The notes under the pieces: model-generated | Databases searched by the model: none | Seen by the model: the letters and a program-made list of their open reading frames with translations, nothing else | Told to the model about the DNA's origin: nothing | NCBI GenBank assembly: GCA_937896895.1 | Contig: CALBNV010000043.1 | Span: 1 to 43,575, forward strand | Direction: 5' to 3' | DNA: 43,575 nt | Source: an uncultured Bacteroidales bacterium | GTDB lineage: Bacteria > Bacteroidota > Bacteroidia > Bacteroidales > F082 | Made by a program: the position numbers and the translations under genes | Shown here: one piece after another, positions 16,489-24,261 of the stretch | Position numbering within the stretch: the stretch's first letter is position 1 | Layout of the letters: every line of letters begins with the position of its first letter

Positions 16489-16520
16489 TTTGTTTGGTAT
16501 GAAAATTGTTAGTATTTTTG
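16489..16520 (+). promoter_or_regulatory. Promoter with both -33 and -7 elements, for the 16596 gene
   Basis: TTTG at 16489-16492, a 20-base spacer, then TATTTTTG at 16513-16520. This is the best full match to the Bacteroidetes consensus (TTTG, ~19-20 bases, TAnnTTTG) in the window. Transcription would begin near 16526, giving a leader of about 70 nt. Confidence 0.6.
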
Positions 16521-16524
16521 CGTG

Positions 16525-16532
16525 CAAAATTA
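16525..16532 (-). promoter_or_regulatory. -7 element for proS, overlapping the divergent promoter
   Basis: The minus strand reads TAATTTTG, 41 bases upstream of the proS ATG. Only 4 bases separate it from the plus-strand -7 element (16513-16520), so RNA polymerase could hardly occupy both at once. Confidence 0.5.
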
Positions 16533-16595
16533 CGAATTTTTTCCATTTAATGGTGAATTTGTTTTTAAATTGATTGACATTAAAATATAAAAACC

Positions 16596-17795
16596 ATGAA
16601 GAAATCGTTGATGATAATTTTCGGCTTGACATTACTTATAACAGCATGTAAATCAAGCAACAGCGTTGTATATGACGACGCTTATTACTCGCCATACGAC
16701 ACATACAGCCGTTCGATGAACGGGACATTGGTGACATCCTCCGACGGAAATGTCGGCTCAACGGCATTGAGGAACAACGAGAGCTACGACTATTCCGAGT
16801 ATTACCCGGCAGACAGCACGGAATCAAAAACCGACACCGTGTATGTCATCGAGGAGACCACACCGAGAGTGACTGTTGAGTTCGGAGTCGGATTCGGCTG
16901 GCCTTATTACGGCTGGGGTCCGTATTACTGGGGTCCGTATTACATGCCGTCATGGTATTTCAGCTGGAGTTACGACCCTTGGTACGGCACCTATTGGTAC
17001 GGCAGCTACTGGAGACCTTGGGGCCCGATGCATCCGTGGTACCCTTGCTGCTGCTGTCACCCCGTATATTACGCCTCAACATATTACAAGACATGGGACA
17101 GACCGCATTCGTATCAATATAGGTCGGCCAACAGCGGCGGCATCGCCGGCGTAAGAAACAGAAATGCGAGCAGCGGGCTGCAAGTGACGAGCAACGCAAG
17201 AAGAAGCAGTTCGGCCGGCGAGACACCACGTCAGGCCAATGTCAGGCCCGGCGCGTCAGGAGCCTCGGCACGCCCGTCAGCGACAGCTTCGAGTTCAAGG
17301 CCGGCAGCATCATCAAGACCATCAGCCTCTGCCACAAGACCGGCGGCGGTTAGGACAGGACAGAATGCAACCGGCACAAGGCCAACGCAATCGGCGAGAC
17401 CTTCTACAGGCTTGAGACCAGCACAGGCGACGAGGCCTTCCGCGTCAACCAGAGTGTCAGCCGACAGACCACAGGCAACCGGACGCGCGACACAAAGCTC
17501 CTCAATAAACAACCGACAGATAAGGTCAGGCTCTGAATATGTCAGACCTCAGAACTCAACGGTATCAAGGACTTCCACCTCAAGGACAAGCAACAGTTCA
17601 AGAAACAGCATCCCGACGACGACAACGACCAGAAGCTCGAGTTCAACAAGGAGCTTCGGCAACATTTCCAGTGGTTCAACCAGAAGCGGAAGCAGCGGCG
17701 GAAGTTACAGCGGAGGCGCACGCAGCGGCGGAAGCTTCAGCGGTGGCGGTGGCAGCGTCGGAGGCGGTCGCTCGGGCGGAGGCGGAAGACGTTAA
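16596..17795 (+). CDS. Low-complexity lipoprotein: Trp/Tyr/Gly-rich core and Arg/Ser/Gly-rich basic tail (399 residues)
   Basis: The signal ends in a lipobox (LLITACKSSN), so the protein is lipid-anchored. Residues ~95-165 are extremely aromatic, with repeats such as PYYGWGPYYWGPYY and a CCCCH cluster. From ~185 the sequence becomes a disordered tail rich in Arg, Ser, Thr, Ala and Pro (many SxRP and SSRPSA units), then Gly-rich (SGGSFSGGGGS) to the end GGGGRR. No catalytic domain is visible. Similar aromatic-then-basic lipoproteins occur in Bacteroidetes, but I know of no assigned role. The tail could bind polyanions such as LPS, capsule or DNA; this is inference. It precedes the FadL-like gene by 63 bases, probably one transcript. 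Confidence 0.65.
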   Translation: MKKSLMIIFGLTLLITACKSSNSVVYDDAYYSPYDTYSRSMNGTLVTSSDGNVGSTALRNNESYDYSEYYPADSTESKTDTVYVIEETTPRVTVEFGVGFGWPYYGWGPYYWGPYYMPSWYFSWSYDPWYGTYWYGSYWRPWGPMHPWYPCCCCHPVYYASTYYKTWDRPHSYQYRSANSGGIAGVRNRNASSGLQVTSNARRSSSAGETPRQANVRPGASGASARPSATASSSRPAASSRPSASATRPAAVRTGQNATGTRPTQSARPSTGLRPAQATRPSASTRVSADRPQATGRATQSSSINNRQIRSGSEYVRPQNSTVSRTSTSRTSNSSRNSIPTTTTTRSSSSTRSFGNISSGSTRSGSSGGSYSGGARSGGSFSGGGGSVGGGRSGGGGRR

Positions 17796-17805
17796 ACAAG
17801 TGTGA

Positions 17806-17845
17806 AGAGTTAAGTTTTAAGAGTGAAGTTAAGTTTTAAAGTCAA
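17806..17845 (+). repeat. Degenerate period-7 repeat after the low-complexity lipoprotein gene
   Basis: Following the TAA stop at 17793-17795, the sequence runs GTGAAGA, GTTAAGT, TTTAAGA, GTGAAGT and then TAAGTTTTAA. It is the same TAAG-type heptad material as at 14908 but less regular, and lies between the lipoprotein gene and the FadL-like gene. Confidence 0.65.
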
Positions 17846-17858
17846 AAAATTTAAAGTA

Positions 17859-19331
17859 ATGAAACGGACATTAATATTATTAGGAATATTTGTGATGGGC
17901 GTTGTCGCCAAGGCGCAAGGTCTTTCTGATGTTTATGATTTCTCACAGTCGTTCTATCAGGGAACGGCGAAAAGCGCGGCGATGGGCAACGCCATGGGTG
18001 CCGTCGGGCAGGATTTCTCATCAATATCAATCAACCCCGCCGGACTTGGACTGTTCAGACATTCGACGTTGGTCTTAACACCAGGGCTGTACCTGTCAAA
18101 TTCAAAGTCAGAGTTCAACGGCAGCACCAGCATCACCAACGACATCAGGATGCCGATAAACGATGTCGGAGTCGTCTTGACTTTCCCGAAAAACGGCTTT
18201 TTGAAATCGGTGAACTTCGCCTTCGGGATGAACCGGATTAACAACTACACGAGAGAGACATACGCAAGCGGCAACAATTACAAGAACTCGCTTATTGATG
18301 CGTACATGGACGAAATCGCCGATTATGACATTCACAACGACAGTGACCTCGAATCGTTTTCGCCGTATGTCATGTACCCTCTTTGGTATTGTTATCTCCT
18401 CGACTTCAGCGACAACGGAGATGTGTCCACCATCGTCCCGATGGGTAACCTCAACCAGCAGCGCGGCGTGTTGAAGCGCGGCTACATCGACGAGCTTTCG
18501 CTGTCGTTAGGTTTCAACTTCGACGACAAATGGTTCCTTGGCGCGTCACTCGACATCCCGCGGCTTGACAGGAGGCTGACATCTGACTACAAGGAGACCA
18601 ACCTTCGCGGCGGCGACTTCATCGCATGGATGCAGGAGGAATACATCGGCACATACGGCTGGGGCGTCGGCGCGAAACTCGGTGTCATCGGCTTCCCTGC
18701 GAAATGGCTGCGCATCGGCGTCTCATTCCAGACCCCGACATTATACAACCTCGAGGAAAACTGGAAGACCAAGACCACCTCACAACTGAGGAACACCAAT
18801 CATAACAACAACGAATACAACACGCTCACAAGCACTTACGCATACAAGCTCACCACGCCGATGCGTTTCGACGCCAGCGCTGCGTTCATCTTGAGCAACC
18901 GCGCGATGCTTTCGTTCGACTACGAGCTCGTGAATTACAAAAATGCCTACCTCTCATGCAGAGATTATAATTATGCCGACCTTAATAACCTGATAACTAA
19001 CACATTCAAGATCTCGTCCAACTTCAGAGCCGGCGGCGAGTACAGGATAAAGAATGTCTGTCTGAGAGGCGGTTACGCGCTGTACGGCAGTCCGTTAGGC
19101 CTCGGCGAGAAAGAATACAGGACGAGCAACTACTCCGCCGGCATCGGCTACACCGTCAGGTCCTTCACCTTCGACATCGCATACGTCTTCTCACAGATGA
19201 AGAACTCATATTACATCTATTCGCCTTATTCGACCTATATTCCGGAAGGCAGCGACGTGGAGGCAAGCACTGTCAATGAAACCGACAACACACATCAGTT
19301 GCTGTTCTCGTTTAAATTCAGAATTGACTGA
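17859..19331 (+). CDS. FadL/OMPP1-family outer-membrane transport protein (490 residues)
   Basis: ATG at 17859 gives a standard signal peptide (MKRTLILLGIFVMGVVAKAQ); a longer frame from 17823 lacks one. The mature start, LSDVYDFSQSFYQGTAKSAA followed by MGNAMGAVGQDFSSISINPA and GLGLF, is the conserved N-terminal plug of FadL-like barrels, which take up hydrophobic compounds across the outer membrane. Many amphipathic strands follow, and the protein ends in an aromatic-rich strand (HQLLFSFKFRID), close to the usual barrel C-terminus. The substrate is unknown. It probably shares a transcript with the preceding lipoprotein and ends at the 19355 terminator. Confidence 0.8.
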   Translation: MKRTLILLGIFVMGVVAKAQGLSDVYDFSQSFYQGTAKSAAMGNAMGAVGQDFSSISINPAGLGLFRHSTLVLTPGLYLSNSKSEFNGSTSITNDIRMPINDVGVVLTFPKNGFLKSVNFAFGMNRINNYTRETYASGNNYKNSLIDAYMDEIADYDIHNDSDLESFSPYVMYPLWYCYLLDFSDNGDVSTIVPMGNLNQQRGVLKRGYIDELSLSLGFNFDDKWFLGASLDIPRLDRRLTSDYKETNLRGGDFIAWMQEEYIGTYGWGVGAKLGVIGFPAKWLRIGVSFQTPTLYNLEENWKTKTTSQLRNTNHNNNEYNTLTSTYAYKLTTPMRFDASAAFILSNRAMLSFDYELVNYKNAYLSCRDYNYADLNNLITNTFKISSNFRAGGEYRIKNVCLRGGYALYGSPLGLGEKEYRTSNYSAGIGYTVRSFTFDIAYVFSQMKNSYYIYSPYSTYIPEGSDVEASTVNETDNTHQLLFSFKFRID

Positions 19332-19354
19332 TTGAATGACGGTTACAAACAAAA

Positions 19355-19385
19355 AAAAGCGGTGCCAACAAAGACACCGCTTTTT
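19355..19385. terminator. Bidirectional terminator between convergent genes
   Basis: A perfect 10-bp stem AAAAGCGGTG (19355-19364) pairs with CACCGCTTTT (19375-19384) around a 10-base loop. T runs follow on both strands, so it serves the FadL-like gene (plus) and the zinc-ribbon gene (minus). Confidence 0.85.
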
Positions 19386-19400
19386 CATTATCACACTATC

Positions 19401-20213
19401 TTACTTTGTTTCTTCAGCAGCGATACCATTGATTTTGTTATACTCTTCGATGATACCTTGGTCAACCAGAATACGTCCGCAGTACTCGCAGACGATGATT
19501 TTCTTGTGGATACAGATGTCGAGCTGATGTTGCGGCGGGATCTTGTTGTAGCAGCCGGCGCAGGCGTCACGTTCGATGCTTACCACGGCGAGGCCGTTGC
19601 GGGCACTCTTTCTGATGCGCTTGTAAGCGGTGAGAAGACGGTCTTCGATGACCGACTCACTCTCAGCTGATCTCTCCATGAGAACAGCTTCCTCTTTCTC
19701 CGTCTCTTCAATCAGTGAGTTAAGCTCCGATTTCTTCTCCTCAAGATTTTCCTTGCGCTCCGCGAGTTTCACCTGAGTCTCGGCAAGATTCTTATTCACA
19801 TCTTCCATCTTCATCGTGCACTCACGAATCTTCTTTTCACAGAGTGAAATCTCAAGTGATTCATATTCAGCTTCTTTCTGCAACGAGTCGTACTCACGGC
19901 TGTTGCGGACATTGTCGAGTTGCTCCTCGTATTTCTTGATCTTAGCCTGCGTCTCTTTGATTTTGATCTTATAATTTGTGACGTCTGTGTTGAATTTCTT
20001 GATCTCACCGTTGTAATTCTCAATACGGGTCTCAAGACCAGCCACTTCGTCCTCAAGGTCCTGGACTTCCTCCGGAAGCTCACCGCGCTGGATGCGGATC
20101 TTGTCAATCTTTGAATCAATCTGCTGCAATGTGTAAAGTGCAACAAGCTTCTTTTCAACCGTTACTTCAACCTGTTCTTCTTCGTTGATTTTATTTTCCT
20201 GATTATCAGCCAT
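19401..20213 (-). CDS. Coiled-coil protein with C-terminal C4 zinc ribbon (270 residues)
   Basis: Residues ~20-200 form a long antiparallel coiled coil, largely Glu/Lys/Leu, and are followed by a zinc ribbon with Cys218, Cys221, Cys242 and Cys245 (CAGC and CEYC). This is the CT398/zf-RING_7 type (PF02591) found in many bacteria; structures of relatives suggest binding to flagellar, secretion or RNA-associated partners, but the role is not settled. It lies 18 bases downstream of the Nif3-like gene. That pairing is, as I recall, recurrent in several phyla and suggests a shared metal- or RNA-related function. Confidence 0.85.
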   Translation of the reverse strand: MADNQENKINEEEQVEVTVEKKLVALYTLQQIDSKIDKIRIQRGELPEEVQDLEDEVAGLETRIENYNGEIKKFNTDVTNYKIKIKETQAKIKKYEEQLDNVRNSREYDSLQKEAEYESLEISLCEKKIRECTMKMEDVNKNLAETQVKLAERKENLEEKKSELNSLIEETEKEEAVLMERSAESESVIEDRLLTAYKRIRKSARNGLAVVSIERDACAGCYNKIPPQHQLDICIHKKIIVCEYCGRILVDQGIIEEYNKINGIAAEETK

Positions 20214-20231
20214 TTATGTAAAAATTTGATA

Positions 20232-21023
20232 TTATACAAAATAATTTATTGAATTCGTTTTCACTTCAGAAATTGAAACTGCAAAGTTAGTAATTTTTTT
20301 TGATATAACATCAGCAATTAATTCTTTTGTGAATTGTTCTGTCTCAAAATGTCCGGCATCGACCAAAAGCAGCTGTCCGTCGGCCTCGAAGAAGTCGTGA
20401 TATTTCACATCGGCGGTGACGTAAGCATCTGCTTTACAACGTTTTGCGACGTCAAGCATAAAGAAACCCGAACCGCCGCATACTGCAACTTTCTTAATTT
20501 TTCTGCCAAGAAAATCGGAGTGACGGAGAGCCTTCGCATTGAGATTTTTTTTCACCATAGCCAAAAATTCACGCTCATCCATTTCATTTTCGAGTGTTCC
20601 GATCATTCCGCCGCCGACTTCCCCGTCAAATCCATCAGCCGGTTTAAGGATATGCAAATCATTCATTCCCAACTGCTTTGCAAGCCGGAAACTGACACCA
20701 AGACCGCTGTTGTCGAGATTCGTGTGCATGCACGCAATCGCGATGTCATTTTTTATCGCCTTGATGACGATACGCTCGATGGTGTTTTCCGGAAGGAGGT
20801 GTTTCAACGGTTTGAATATCAGCGGATGATGGCTGATTACAAGATGAAAGCCCTTATCAATCGCTTCATCAATGACCGCTTCCGTAACGTCAACGGCTAC
20901 TAAAGCTTTGTCAACCAGCATATTGGCATCACCGAGTTGCAGTCCGGCATTGTCCCACGACTCCTGCCATTCCAACGGAGCCATGTCGGTGATACAACCC
21001 ACAATTTCACTTACTTTCTTCAT
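20232..21023 (-). CDS. Nif3-like dinuclear metal-center protein (263 residues)
   Basis: Conserved metal-site motifs: VISHHPLIFKPL (two His), CMHTNLDNSGLGVSFRLA and LLVDAGHFETEQF. The family (NIF3/YbgI, often mislabelled GTP cyclohydrolase I type 2) forms hexameric toroids binding two metal ions; its physiological substrate is not established. At 263 residues this is the short form, without the ~100-residue PII-like insert present in many Bacteroidetes and Bacillota homologues. First gene of a two-gene minus-strand operon with the zinc-ribbon protein, and divergent from lpxK. Confidence 0.9.
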   Translation of the reverse strand: MKKVSEIVGCITDMAPLEWQESWDNAGLQLGDANMLVDKALVAVDVTEAVIDEAIDKGFHLVISHHPLIFKPLKHLLPENTIERIVIKAIKNDIAIACMHTNLDNSGLGVSFRLAKQLGMNDLHILKPADGFDGEVGGGMIGTLENEMDEREFLAMVKKNLNAKALRHSDFLGRKIKKVAVCGGSGFFMLDVAKRCKADAYVTADVKYHDFFEADGQLLLVDAGHFETEQFTKELIADVISKKITNFAVSISEVKTNSINYFV

Positions 21024-21128
21024 TCAAAAAATTTTTGGCGAAATTAAATATTTTTTCTGTAAAAAAACGAATAATCGAACATTTTTTTCGTTTCTCAATT
21101 AATATATGTCGTGATTGAATTTTTTTTG

Positions 21129-21136
21129 TAACTTTG
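21129..21136 (+). promoter_or_regulatory. -7 element for lpxK-punA
   Basis: TAACTTTG matches TAnnTTTG, 18 bases before the lpxK ATG at 21155. It is embedded in an AT-rich divergent intergenic stretch of ~130 bases with no other recognised site. Confidence 0.5.
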
Positions 21137-21154
21137 CACACTTAATAAAACATT

Positions 21155-22201
21155 ATGAGAGTATTCCTGTATCCGCTGTCATTAATCTATTCTTTCGTAT
21201 TGTACATACGACATAGGTTATTTGATATCAACCTGTTACGTTCGAAAAGTTTCGACATACCAATAATATGTGTCGGTAATCTTTCGTTCGGCGGAACCGG
21301 CAAGACACCTCATACAGAGTATCTCATCCGTCTGCTGTCAGAACATGTCAAAGTGGCTGTCTTGAGCAGGGGTTACGGAAGAAGCACAAAAGGCTTTATC
21401 CTTGCACACGAAGGAGTTACGCACGAAGAAATCGGTGACGAGCCACTTCAGTATCACACAAAATTCCCTGATGTCATAGTGGCTGTCGATGAAGACCGTG
21501 TTGAAGGAGTCAGAAAGCTCATGGACATGGAGGTCAAGCCAGAGGTCATCCTGCTCGACGACGCATATCAGCACCGTTGGATAAAACCAGGTTACAACAT
21601 CTTACTCACTGATTATCATAGCATTTATCCCAAAGACCACTTGACACCCGCCGGCAATCTCCGCGACATCAAGTCGGAGGCGCGGCGTGCGAATGTCATC
21701 ATCGTGACGAAATGCCCGGTTGTCATTGACCCATACACAAAAAGAAACATCATCGAGTCACTGAAGCCGAAGCCTTACCAGAAAGTGCTATTCTCGCACA
21801 TCAGTTTCGATGATTTAAAGCCGCTGAACGAAACTGCCAAGGCAAGGGATCTCACACAATGCCGTTCAATCTTCATGTTCTGCGGGATTGCAAACCCCTA
21901 CCCGCTCGAAGATTACCTCAGAAGGAAGACTAACACTTTGAGCACCACCATCTTCAATGATCATCATAATTTCACGAAAGAAAACATCGACACGATTGTC
22001 GAAGGTTACAACAATGTCATCGGCAAGAATAAAATCGCGGTCACGACCGAAAAAGACGCCATGCGACTGACAAATTATTCCAGTCAATTAGAAGACATCC
22101 CGCTTTTCAGCATACCTATCAAGGTGCGTTTTCATGAAGACGATGGGGAGATATTAAACAAGGATATATTTAATTATGTTGGATTTAGAAAAAATTCTTG
22201 A
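21155..22201 (+). CDS. lpxK: Tetraacyldisaccharide 4'-kinase (348 residues)
   Basis: Phosphorylates the 4' position of the lipid A disaccharide, giving lipid IVA on the inner face of the inner membrane. An N-terminal membrane helix (about 5-25) is followed by the Walker A loop NLSFGGTGKTPH (about residues 42-53) and the conserved blocks LSRGYGR, IGDEPLQYH and LLDDAYQHR. The length is close to the family norm (~330-350). Its last 26 bases overlap the start of punA, so the two are translationally linked. lpxH follows in the same direction at 23122, making a small lipid A cluster. Confidence 0.94.
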   Translation: MRVFLYPLSLIYSFVLYIRHRLFDINLLRSKSFDIPIICVGNLSFGGTGKTPHTEYLIRLLSEHVKVAVLSRGYGRSTKGFILAHEGVTHEEIGDEPLQYHTKFPDVIVAVDEDRVEGVRKLMDMEVKPEVILLDDAYQHRWIKPGYNILLTDYHSIYPKDHLTPAGNLRDIKSEARRANVIIVTKCPVVIDPYTKRNIIESLKPKPYQKVLFSHISFDDLKPLNETAKARDLTQCRSIFMFCGIANPYPLEDYLRRKTNTLSTTIFNDHHNFTKENIDTIVEGYNNVIGKNKIAVTTEKDAMRLTNYSSQLEDIPLFSIPIKVRFHEDDGEILNKDIFNYVGFRKNS

Positions 22202-23018
22202 GACAGTTGATTTCATCAACTCGAAGACAGACTCTTTCAAGCCGGAAGTCGGCATAGTGCTCGGCTCAGGTCTCGGCGGACTGACAAAAGACATTGACAT
22301 TCGATACGCTATAAAATACGAGGACATCCCTAACTTTCCTGTCTCGACGGTGAAAGGTCATGCCGGGAATCTCGTCTTCGGCACGTTGGGCGGACGCAAC
22401 GTCGTGGTGATGCAAGGCCGTTTCCATTACTATGAAGGCTACAGTACCTCGACCATCACGTTTCCAATCAGGGTGATGAAGTATCTGGGAATCAAACTAT
22501 TAGTGCTTTCCAACGCGAGCGGCGGCATCAATAAGACATTCCGCGTGAGCGACATCATGATAATCACCGACCACATCAACCTGCTGCCGAACCCGCTCAT
22601 CGGGCCAAACGACGACCGAATCGGGCCGCGTTTCCCTGAGATGAGCGAGCCGTACAACAGAAAAGCCATCGCCCTGGCCGACAAGATCGCCGGAGAACTC
22701 GGCATCAAGGTGCAGCACGGCGTCTATGTGGCCGACAGCGGCCCGACTTACGAGACACCGGCGGAGTACAACTACTACGGCATCATCGGCGGCGACTGCG
22801 TCGGGATGTCAACGGTGCCTGAAGTCATCGTGGCACGCCACTGCGGACTGCCCGTCTTCGCCATGTCGGTCATCACCGACCTCGGCGGCAAAGACCTCGC
22901 CTGCGAGGTGACACACGAAGAAGTCATCAACGCGGCCAACATGGCGGAGCCGAAGATGAGCGCGATACTCAGAGAGATGATGAAAAGGTTTGAAGAGTTG
23001 GAGTTAGAAAGTTCGTAA
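22176..23018 (+). CDS. punA: Purine nucleoside phosphorylase (280 residues)
   Basis: Cleaves purine (deoxy)nucleosides with phosphate, giving base and (deoxy)ribose 1-phosphate. Trimeric-PNP motifs: IVLGSGLGGL phosphate loop, VKGHAGNLVFG, QGRFHYYEGY, LSNASGGIN, SGPTYETPAEYNYY and VGMSTVPEVIVA with the catalytic Asn region VITDLGGKD. Start ATG 22176 lies inside the end of lpxK. The final codons (ESS) and stop TAA (23016-23018) lie inside the first unit of a 9-bp tandem repeat. Confidence 0.93.
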   Translation: MLDLEKILETVDFINSKTDSFKPEVGIVLGSGLGGLTKDIDIRYAIKYEDIPNFPVSTVKGHAGNLVFGTLGGRNVVVMQGRFHYYEGYSTSTITFPIRVMKYLGIKLLVLSNASGGINKTFRVSDIMIITDHINLLPNPLIGPNDDRIGPRFPEMSEPYNRKAIALADKIAGELGIKVQHGVYVADSGPTYETPAEYNYYGIIGGDCVGMSTVPEVIVARHCGLPVFAMSVITDLGGKDLACEVTHEEVINAANMAEPKMSAILREMMKRFEELELESS

Positions 23019-23091
23019 AGTTTATAAAGTTCGTAAAGTTTGTAAAGTTTATAAAGTTTGTAAAGTTTATAAAGTTTGTAAAGTTTATAAA
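23011..23091 (+). repeat. Nine tandem 9-bp units, consensus GTTYRTAAA
   Basis: Units start at 23011 and recur every 9 bases to 23091, alternating GTTTATAAA and GTTTGTAAA (the first and third are GTTCGTAAA). The punA stop codon is the TAA of unit 1. Unlike the 7-bp arrays, a period of 9 keeps TAA in a single frame, that of punA. The same unit appears as an inverted, shorter copy at 25701-25725. Confidence 0.92.
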
Positions 23092-23121
23092 GTAAGAGAG
23101 TTTCAAGTTAAAGAGGAAGGA

Positions 23122-23874
23122 ATGGGGAAAATATATTTCATAACTGATTTTCACCTTGGCGTGCCGACGTTGGAAGACAGCCTGGTGCGCGAGAGGAGGC
23201 TCATCGCCTTCCTTGACTCAATCAAGGGGACGTGCGAGGAGCTTTTCCTCATGGGCGACCTCTTCGACTTCTGGTTCGAGTACAAGACGGTGATTCCGCG
23301 CGGGCACGTCAGGCTGCTCGGGAAGCTCGCCGAGTTCATCGACAGCGGCATCGCGGTTCATCTCTTCGCCGGCAACCACGACCTCTGGACGTTCTCATAC
23401 CTTCAGGAAGAGATTGGCATTCAAGTACATAGAGAGCCTGAAGTGATGACGCTGAAAGGAAAGAGATTCTTCCTCGTCCACGGCGACGGACGCGGCCCGG
23501 GCGACGGCGGCTACAAATTCCTGAAGAAAGTGTTCGAGTGCAGGTTCAACCAATGGCTCTTCAGAATCATACACCCCGACTTCGGAATAAGAATAGCCTT
23601 GAAATGGTCGCACAACCACCGCGTCAAGAAACTCGACAGGGAAGCAAAGGGCAACTATTACTCCGACATCGAGAACACGCGGCTTTACAAATACGCGCAG
23701 CTCGAATCGGAGAAAGACCCGACAATCGACTTCTTCGTCTTCGGGCATCAGCACAAGGCAATGCAGTACAAGACCGGAAGCCACGCTGTCACCACCGTCG
23801 TCGGCAACTGGCTCAGGGACTTCACCTACGCCGAGTTCGACGGAGAAGAAATGAGACTTAAAAACTATCAGTAA
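23122..23874 (+). CDS. lpxH: UDP-2,3-diacylglucosamine diphosphatase, LpxH type (250 residues)
   Basis: Hydrolyses UDP-2,3-diacylglucosamine to lipid X in lipid A synthesis. All calcineurin-type metallophosphatase motifs are visible: TDFHLG (Asp9, His11), MGDLFDFW (Asp46), AGNHDLW (Asn85, His86), LVHGDG and FGHQHKA. The C-terminal insert (KFLKKVFECRFNQWLFRIIH and IALKWSHNHR) fits the lipid-binding cap of Bacteroidetes LpxH. ATG 23122 follows a purine-rich AAAGAGGAAGGA. It is separated from punA by the 9-bp repeat but may still be co-transcribed with lpxK-punA. Confidence 0.9.
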   Translation: MGKIYFITDFHLGVPTLEDSLVRERRLIAFLDSIKGTCEELFLMGDLFDFWFEYKTVIPRGHVRLLGKLAEFIDSGIAVHLFAGNHDLWTFSYLQEEIGIQVHREPEVMTLKGKRFFLVHGDGRGPGDGGYKFLKKVFECRFNQWLFRIIHPDFGIRIALKWSHNHRVKKLDREAKGNYYSDIENTRLYKYAQLESEKDPTIDFFVFGHQHKAMQYKTGSHAVTTVVGNWLRDFTYAEFDGEEMRLKNYQ

Positions 23875-23985
23875 CCCGTTTTGTTTAAGACAGACTTGTC
23901 AAATTAAAATAAAGGAGACTTGTTTCTTGGTTTTTGGTTTCCTCTTTCAGCCGAAACATCCGTAAATCAGCTGTAAGTTGTGCCA
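23875..23985. other. Intergenic stretch between convergent lpxH and the small antitoxin-like gene
   Basis: About 110 bases with pyrimidine-rich runs (TTGGTTTTTGGTTTCCTC near 23927-23944). I see no terminator hairpin, repeat or promoter in it. Confidence 0.4.
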
Positions 23986-24144
23986 TCAGAATTTAAATGT
24001 CAACCATGATTTAAAAATTTCCGCATTCGCGAAAATCCTTTTTCTTTCCTCTTCACTCACTTTCTCGTTCTTCTCAAGCTCCGCGATAAAATCTATTGCA
24101 TCTTGTCCGTGCAACGGCGGTGTTGGTGCTATATCTCTTGCCAT
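23986..24144 (-). CDS. Small antitoxin-like protein, orphan (52 residues)
   Basis: ATG at 24144 gives MARDIAPTPPLHGQDAIDFI followed by a charged helix with EEERKRIFANAEIFKSW and a stop at 23986. The APTPxLxGxDAxxFI opening with a helical tail resembles small antitoxin-like proteins seen next to toxin genes in Bacteroidales; this is from memory and only moderately certain. No toxin partner is adjacent (lpxH upstream on the other strand, dipeptidase downstream on the other strand). It has its own full promoter at 24169-24199, which supports a real gene. The 24171 start would add an unlikely 9 residues overlapping the promoter. Confidence 0.55.
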   Translation of the reverse strand: MARDIAPTPPLHGQDAIDFIAELEKNEKVSEEERKRIFANAEIFKSWLTFKF

Positions 24145-24168
24145 GTCGTTTATTTTTTTTAATTTCCG

Positions 24169-24199
24169 CAAAAGTACACTAATTTTCCACTTTTGTCAA
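24169..24199 (-). promoter_or_regulatory. Promoter of the small antitoxin-like gene
   Basis: On the minus strand TTG (24197-24199 complement), a 20-base spacer and TACTTTTG (24169-24176 complement) match the Bacteroidetes consensus in both elements. The ATG at 24144 is 24 bases downstream. Confidence 0.55.
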
Positions 24200-24220
24200 G
24201 TAGGTTGTCGATGTTTTTTT

Positions 24221-24228
24221 TAACTTTG
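24221..24228 (+). promoter_or_regulatory. -7 element for the dipeptidase gene
   Basis: TAACTTTG, 33 bases before the ATG at 24262, preceded by a T8 run. No -33 TTTG at standard spacing. Confidence 0.5.
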
Positions 24229-24261
24229 CAGAATTATTCGGAAACGTTAAAAATTTATCAC

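Noticed and set aside
17539..17805. Alternative-frame ORF at the end of the Arg/Ser-rich lipoprotein
   Set aside because: Its Ala/Glu/Val-rich sequence is the +1 frame of a Ser/Gly/Arg-rich coding region; typical shadow.
22969..23154. Minus-strand ORF reading (FINFTN) repeats
   Set aside because: It is only the complement of the 9-bp tandem repeat and flanking DNA; low complexity and no start context.
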